Positions 57,912 through 64,000 of a stretch of 64,000 nucleotides of DNA are shown in pieces. This stretch comes from Brassica napus (taxonomy: Eukaryota; Streptophyta; Magnoliopsida; Brassicales; Brassicaceae). Under the pieces are notes generated by a model, which was given only the letters and a program-made list of their open reading frames with translations, was not told the DNA's origin and did no database searches. Every line of letters starts with the position of its first letter. Position 1 is the stretch's first letter. A program made the translations under genes and the position numbers. The stretch spans positions 49,749,422 through 49,813,421 of the forward strand of contig NC_063445.1 of assembly GCF_020379485.1 (NCBI RefSeq), given 5' to 3'.

Positions 57912-60900
57912 TCATTTGGCTAAAGCATCAGCAGCGACATTACTGAGCCGAGGAACATAATGAAAAGACACAGCAGAAAATAAAGAACATAGATGATAAA
58001 TATCATACAGCACTCCTTGAGCTTCGATTCTTTTTTCTTGAGATGTGATTGCTGTAATGAGAGACTGTGAATCTGACCAGACAGTCAGCGTTCTTAGTCC
58101 CAAGTTGACTGCTTCCACGAGTGCAGTTTTAATCGCTATAGCTTCTGCAGTGAAAGCAGAGCCGACATAGCAGCGATTTGTAAAGAGTGTGTGCAGAGTC
58201 TTTGTGTTAGAATGGTCTTTGAAAATGCAGCCAAAGCCCCCGCCCCTAGTGATTGGGTTCCAAGCCGCATCCACAAAACAGTGAGTAGTATCGGTAGGGA
58301 AGGGCCTAACACCTGCACCAGTTTTGCCTTTTGGCATTACGTTCCTCTGTTTCTCCAATTGGGCCGCCTGCCATATTCTAGCTTCCTTCACAGCCATCGT
58401 AACTATATCTTGTTCGTTTAAGACCTGGTTCTCAAAAATTAGTTTGTTACGGGCTGACCATAAGTACCAGAGGACCCAAGGGTAAAGGCCAGTGGAGCTT
58501 AGGCCTGTAGGAGGGAGGTTTGTGATACGATTGCATGCTATAAGCAGAGAAGCTGGTGTGGAGATCGCACTCGGGATTGGTTTAGTAGCTGCAGGGATCA
58601 AATCCCATACTCGGGTAGCAAAAGGACATTGCATGAAGATATGTCTCTCAGTTTCCAGCACTCCACACCTCTTACAATTCCCATTCACATCCATTCCCCT
58701 ACGCAGAAGGTTCTCACCAAGCGATAGTGCCTTATTTTTGATTTTCCATAGATAGTACCTGAGCTTTGGTGAGGTTTTAACGCTCCAAAAATTCTTCTTC
58801 CAATCAAAATTCAGATCCTCCATCCCATCATTTAACTTACAGATGGCATACCCTGACTTTGTCGAGTAGGTACCTGATTTCTCCGGTAGCCAAACAAGCT
58901 CGTCTTGCATTTGAAATTGACTGGGCGTCAGAGTTCTAATTTGGACCTCATACTGAGGTAAATGTTCTCGGATAGCCTCCACATTCCAGTCCAGTGAGTT
59001 CGCCATAAGGAGGTCTGAGACACAAAAGTTCTTGTTTAGTTCGGTAGGAGGGCCAATGGGAGTCAGTGGCGAATCAGTTGAGAGCCAAGGTTCTGTCCAA
59101 ATGTTGATATTAGCTCCTGAACCCACTATCTAACCAAGTCCTTTGAACAATACTTCCCTGCCGGCCAGGATACCGCGCCAGCCATGTGATGCAGATTGTG
59201 GCGCACTAGTTTGGAGAAATGAAGTAGAATGGCAGTACTTTCCTAGTAGGGTCTGAGCTAGGAGGGAATGTGGACACTTCAGGATACGCCACGCCAGTTT
59301 CGTAAGGAGTGCATCATTAAACTGTTCGATCTCTCTGAATCCCAAACCCCCGGCAAATTTAGGCTTCGTTAAAGTATTCCAAGAAACCCAAGCAATCTTC
59401 CTCAAGTTTGGTTTAACATCCCACCAAAACCTAGTGAGAATGGACTGGATTTGTTTGCATAGGGAGATGGGGATCTTAAAGCATGACATGGCATATGAAG
59501 GCATAGCTGCTAGAATCGCCTTGAGAAGAACTTGTTTTCCGGCACCGTTAAGGAACTTTGTAGCCCAGCTATGTGATCTTTGACGAATGCGATCAACAAT
59601 CCCCGCAAAGATGTCTTTCTTTTTACGGTGGAAGTGCTCAGGTAAGCCTAGGTACTTACCGAGACCTCCCTCGCCCTCTATTCACAGAGTGGCCCTGACT
59701 CTACGCCAAACCTCGATTGGCGTCTTAGAAGAGAACGTAATGGCTGACTTCAACAGGTTGATGCTCTGGCCCGAGACGCTTTCATACTTGTCTAGTATGT
59801 TGATTAATTCTGAGCAGGCTCCGGGATCACTGTTGCAGAAGAACATGGTATCATCCGCAAAGAGCAAATGATTAAGTGGTGGGGCTTGTCTTGCAACTTT
59901 GATACCCTTCAATTTTCCTTGTTCCTGCGCTTTCCGGCAGAGACTCGAGAGCACTTCCAAACAGAGTATAACCAGGTAAGGAGAGAGCGGATCGCCTTGG
60001 CGGATTCCGCGAGATGGTAGTACACGGCCCTGCGCACTCCCGTTGATAAGGAAAGAATAGGAGACGGAACTAACGCACTCCATGATCCACTGAATCCACA
60101 CCGGGTGGAAGCCCATTTGTGTCATAACGTTCCTGAGAAAACTCCATTCCAAGCGATCATAGGCCTTGCTCATATCTGTTTTGACAGCCATAGAGCAATG
60201 CTTCCGAGCTGTAGAGGTGCGGAGATAATGGAGGACTTCGTGCGTGATGAGCACGTTATCTGAAATGGCTCTTCCCGCCACAAAAGCAGACTGGTGAGGT
60301 GAGATGATCTCTGGAAGGAGGGGCTGAAGGCGCTTGCATAGAATTTTCGCGATGATTTTATAGTGTGTGGAGCACAATGCGATATGCCTGTAGTCCATGA
60401 CGGTTTTAGGGCTCTTGGTCTTTGGTATTAACCGAACATGTGTTTCATTTTGCCTCCTATGCAGCTTCCTGGTTTCAAAGAAACCTTTAATATCACGGCA
60501 AACTTCCTTCCCTAGGATATCCCAAAAACCTTGGTAGAACCCGGCAGAAAAACCATCCGGACCCGGTGCTTTATCACCATGAATAGCAAAGACAGCCCTC
60601 TTTATCTCCAGGTCGTCTGGGATTCCAATGAGGGAGTCATTCATGGAGGTCGAGATGCACGGTTTAACAGCTTCCGCAATCACCTGAGGGTTTCCGTTCG
60701 ACGTCGAGGTAAATAGGGATGTGTAGTAAGAAGCTATCGTCTCAGCAATCTGCCATTCCTCATAAACTGAGGTACCGTCCTGTTTCTCTAGGACCGAGAA
60801 CTTGTTGAGCAACTTTCGTCCCCGAGTGATAGTATGTAAGTAGCTAGAGTTTTTATCGCCATGTTGTAGCCAGAGTATTCGACTTCTCTGACGCCAATAG

Positions 60901-61883
60901 CTCTCCTCTTCTGCGTACGCTTTGTCAAGTTCCGAAGTTAACATGCCAATTAAATCTGTATCAGGTAGCAATGATGATAGAGCTACGTCCAAGGCTAGTT
61001 GCAGTGACTGGATGTTCGCTTTGCTATTGTGATTCTGCTCTTTAGTCCAGTTAATAATAGCTTGACGGACACGACAAAGGCGTGATAGAACAGAATCACT
61101 ATGGCAAAGGGACCAGTTTTCATTGACTATGTCTCTTATCTCCGGTTTACTTGTAAGGCGCCTGTCATAGCGAAATAAATTTCTCCTTTTTTTCTGAGTA
61201 TTATCCAAACGTGTTAACAAAGGTCTATGATCTGATCCCTCAAAACTGAGGTACTCACAGTAAGAAGCTGGAAAAGATTCCGACCATTTACAATTCCCCA
61301 TTGCTCTGTCTAAGCGGGACTGAATAAAATGATTGTACCGAGTTTCTCGCCAAGACAGATGGTTTCCTGTATGTTGGAGATCCCAAAGTCCTGCTTGGGT
61401 GACGAAGCTACGGAATGCAACGAAACTTCCTTCCCATCGGACCGGGCCACCCACTTTTTCTGAGCTATCGAGTAGGTCATTGAAATCTCCTATTACAAGC
61501 CACGCATTGTCTCTCTCGGTCCCGAGGAGTGTGAGCTTCTCCCATAAACTAGCTCTATCTTCTTATCGGGGTACGCCATAGATGAAAGTGATAAAGGAAA
61601 TGCCAGGTCCCGATGTCACTTGAACGTCGATGAAGTTTGGCGAAGAGTCTAAGATGTCCAGATCAACATGATCTTGCCAAGAGAGGACTAAGCCTCCACT
61701 TAATCCAATGGGAGGGACCGTAAAATGATTAGAGTACTGGGTGTTTGAGAAAGTCTTGAGCACCGCCTCATCTTGGTTTTTGGTCTCCATAAGAAACAAA
61801 ATATCCGGGGAATATCTAGCTCTAATATTCCGCAGACGACGAACTGTAGGGTTGCTTCTTATTCCCTGACAGTTCCAACTCAA
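57912..61883 (-). pseudogene. LINE ORF2 (endonuclease-RT-RNase H) with three in-frame stops
   Basis: One constant frame of about 1,323 residues. Endonuclease: LSWNCQGIRS, LFLMETKN, VIGDFNDLL, FEGSDHRPL. Reverse transcriptase: LIPKTKSPKTVMDYRHIALC, MAVKTDMSKAYDRLEW, RGIRQGDPLSPYL, LLFADDTMFF. Then the zinc-binding zf-RVT part (CKRCGVLETERHIFMQCP) and a C-terminal RNase H (CFVDAAWNP, AEAIAIKTAL, SDSQSLI, VAADALAK). Stops: TAA 61563-61565, TGA 59682-59684, TAG 59130-59132; no frameshift. The frame overlaps the end of ORF1, so the true first codon is uncertain. The RNase H domain marks the plant L1 lineage that acquired one. Confidence 0.9.
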
Positions 61884-61888
61884 TATGG

Positions 61889-63039
61889 CTAAGGAAGAGT
61901 GTTTCGGGCGGACCGAAAATCCGTCCCTTGCCTTGTCATTGCAGGTATGAGGTTGATTGGGGGATTCGACCTTCCTTTGGCTTTGCTAGCTTTCTTCGTG
62001 TCAGTAGGAGGTTCCTCAGGGGCTGATCTTTCATCATATAGCTTCCTGCGAGGGGACTGTCGTGGGGAGCTTTGAACTTTCGCAACTCTGCGTTTCTTCA
62101 GACTGACGCCATGAAGAGGGCTTCTCACCACACGTTTCTTACTTGCGGGAGGTTCCGAAGCTTTCCTTTTGCCTGTTGTTTTAGATACAGCACTCCTCCC
62201 TTTTGCCCGTACGCCAGTAATGGGTTGGCCCAACGAAGAAGGTTCGTTGATAGTCAGGGGCTGGTTATTTGCACAAATACTAGCCAGATGTCTTCTATCC
62301 TCACTTAGGGACCTGATAGGAGATTCCTGAGGCAGAGACAAGCGTTCTCTAGCCGGTAGCCGTGAGGAAGAAGGTAATCCCGCACTGTTCAAGATGTGAA
62401 CGGGAAAGGTTTCTTCCATATATTGAATATCCACCTCTTGTAATCTACCAGATTCAGAATTGGCAACTCCATTTTGGAGTAGAGGGGTGCGCTCAGAGGT
62501 TAAAGGGGGTTCAATTCTTTGTAGCGCTGGTACTCTAGAGGCCGACGGAGGACCTTCAAGTGTCATTGCAATAGGTTCCTTTGTGGGTAGAGGGTGGTTA
62601 CTGGGGAGAGCCAGTCTTTCCAGGGCTGAGCGCCGATCATTTGAGGAGTTAACTTCTTGACTAGCACCCATAGCTTCTCGTTGAAGTCTTGGAGGGGGTG
62701 TATGAGATACTTGTGACTGAGTGCCTTTTTCCACCCAAACCTTTTCTCCTAAACGGGAGTGAGCACTCCCTTGTTCATGAGACAGTCTTTGGGAGCTAGG
62801 GAGACGATGAGAGACTCCATCTACACGAAGACCAGAGGATTTGCTTCTCCCGGAATCTCTGTTTACATCTCTGGCTTGATGCATAGATCTATCTCTATTA
62901 TCAATAGAGTAGTGTGGTCGAGAGTTATAAGACCTTGGTGGAGAACGGCGTCTGTCTCCTTCCTGGAATCTATGACCATCACCTTGTAGAGGGTAGCGGG
63001 GTTGAGGGATATTTTCTCGATGAGAGTTTGAGTAGCGCC
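61889..63039 (-). CDS. LINE ORF1, C-terminal part (5'-truncated)
   Basis: The frame is open from the element boundary to TAG at 61889; an internal ATG at 62884 would give 331 residues. Arg/Ser-rich at the start (RRRSPPRSYNSRPHY), Pro/Ser-rich in the middle, and strongly basic near the end (KKRVVRSPLHGVSLKKRRVA). This fits the tail of plant L1 ORF1 (nucleic-acid binding). The usual N-terminal DUF4283 and CCHC knuckle are absent, lost in the truncation. Confidence 0.75.
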
Positions 63040-63052
63040 TCTATACTCATCT

Positions 63053-64000
63053 ATATTTCTTCAAGGGGCTCTTTCTTTAATACTATTCGTACACTCTCTT
63101 TTCAGACCACCAATAAATATCAATTTTATTGCAATTATGATTTTGGTTAGGATGATATAAAATAAGTAGTCTTTTTGTTAATTATGAAATAGTATCTTCA
63201 TATCGTGAAAGTGAAACAATAGGGACTAAATCTTTATTAAAAAAATATCGACAATACGAAAAATGGTAAACGATGATGCATGATGTATCTATATGATTGT
63301 TTTCCCTTTTTTTTTTCACTGGCTTTCGTATTAAAAAGGAAACATGAATACAAAGATAAACAAAAAAGACAACAGAAAATTACAACTTGAAGAAAAAAGA
63401 AAAAGAAACAACAATTCCGAATCGATTCAACCCACGAAGGGGATAACGATAGCTAATAAGATGGAATCGAGTAAAATGGTACGACGAGCAATCAGTCAGC
63501 TAAAGGATGGTCAGACAACGCAGACAAGTAGCGTGAGCATTCTCCGGGCCTTGCATCCTATTCACCTTCTAGCTGCTGTTAATCCAGAGAGGAGCCAGAG
63601 CTACCTCACGCTCAACCACCCTTATACTCCCGGCCTTGTTTTGCCCTTTCTATTTTTCAGTGATTATTAGAAATTGTGTTTTATTTCTAACTACTTAATA
63701 CTCTACATGATAGTATATGCGAACCGTGAAACATTATATCAACTTGATTTATCATTTTTCCTTTGTTTTTTTTTTTGCTTAAGATCATTTTTCCTTTGTT
63801 ACTTTATTGAATGTGTTTTCATAATCGTGACTGAAAGTTTATACTACTTTTTTTTTATCACAACTATATAATTAAGCGTTAGAAAAGTTACAGTAGGATA
63901 ATCACCAATCTATACGTGAAATGAAAATGCATATCATATAATCAATCTCGGCCATATATTACCATTACAGTGCAGTAGAGATATATGTTTATTCAAATCA
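63053..64000. other. Right-edge intergenic DNA, possible retroposon tail
   Basis: On the minus strand, sequence before 63303 ends in AATACGAAAGCCAGTG followed by an A-run, similar to 3' ends of plant LINEs, so 63302-63670 may be a minus-strand retroposon fragment. The plus-strand 108-residue frame at 63344-63670 has no motif and is not called. The remainder is A/T-rich. Confidence 0.35.

Larger units (their letters stand above)
57833..63039 (-). mobile_element. L1-type LINE, 5'-truncated, with 13-bp target duplication
   Basis: TCTATACTCATCT occurs exactly at 57820-57832 and 63040-63052. On the minus strand the element ends in an A-rich tail (AAAAAAAATAAATAAAT, reversed at 57833-57860) directly next to one copy. 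It encodes ORF1 and ORF2 in L1 order. The ORF1 frame is open right up to the 5' boundary with no start region or leader, so the insertion is 5'-truncated, as is usual for L1-type target-primed reverse transcription. Confidence 0.92.

Noticed and set aside
58136..62660. Numerous plus-strand open frames across the LINE
   Set aside because: They are antisense to ORF1/ORF2, which carry all recognisable motifs.

Overview
The window is plant nuclear DNA, AT-rich and mostly made of transposable elements, with a thin set of host genes. The host genes read as Brassicaceae. Their order matches, from memory, Arabidopsis chromosome 3 around At3g25710 (bHLH32/TMO5), At3g25730 (EDF3), At3g25740 (methionine aminopeptidase 1), At3g25840 (PRP4-type kinase) and At3g25855 (metal-binding HMA protein). 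Together with the heavy repeat load, the tRNA-type SINE and the partial loss of the collinear genes, this suggests a Brassica genome (B. rapa, oleracea or napus). The species is inferred. One 100-N assembly gap lies at 43217-43316.

Layout. 1-971: the 5' end of a CACTA transposon running off the left edge. 972-5351: AT-rich intergenic DNA with three small DNA elements, one of them (2281-2998) bounded by a perfect 10-bp target-site duplication (TSD). 5352-6823: a two-exon bHLH gene of the TMO5/bHLH32 type. 6824-19317: gene-free DNA with MITEs, a complete SINE (11720-11894) with a 16-bp TSD, a probable Helitron end and a hAT-like element. 19318-27361: an apparently intact two-gene CACTA transposon with perfect 17-bp ends and TSD TAG. 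28471-35688: a Ty1/copia retrotransposon with both LTRs and TSD TTTAA but a broken polyprotein; it sits inside the target duplication of an older hAT-like MITE (35694-36352). 36361-41110: unclassified repeats and AT-rich DNA. 41115-43775: a decayed Mutator-like element carrying a MULE transposase and an oppositely oriented GRF zinc-finger/coiled-coil/transmembrane reading frame.

44220-51884 is the gene-rich part: an EDF3-type AP2/B3 factor with a one-base frameshift, a methionine aminopeptidase remnant, an intact CYP705A-type cytochrome P450 on the minus strand, a degenerate PRP4-kinase-like 5' fragment, and a small HMA-domain protein. 52344-53440 is a probable Helitron with an RPA-like fragment. 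53441-57819 is AT-rich with MITEs. 57833-63039 is a 5'-truncated L1-type LINE on the minus strand with an exact 13-bp TSD and three in-frame stops in ORF2. The right edge holds only a possible retroposon tail.

The host genes do not form a pathway: two developmental transcription factors, a specialised-metabolism P450 and a metal-binding protein, alongside relics of collinear neighbours. The most active-looking unit is the CACTA element, whose transposase and putative accessory protein genes both splice into full-length open frames. No wholly new system was identified. The best leads are that element, the EDF3 frameshift and the MULE with its membrane-anchored GRF cargo.
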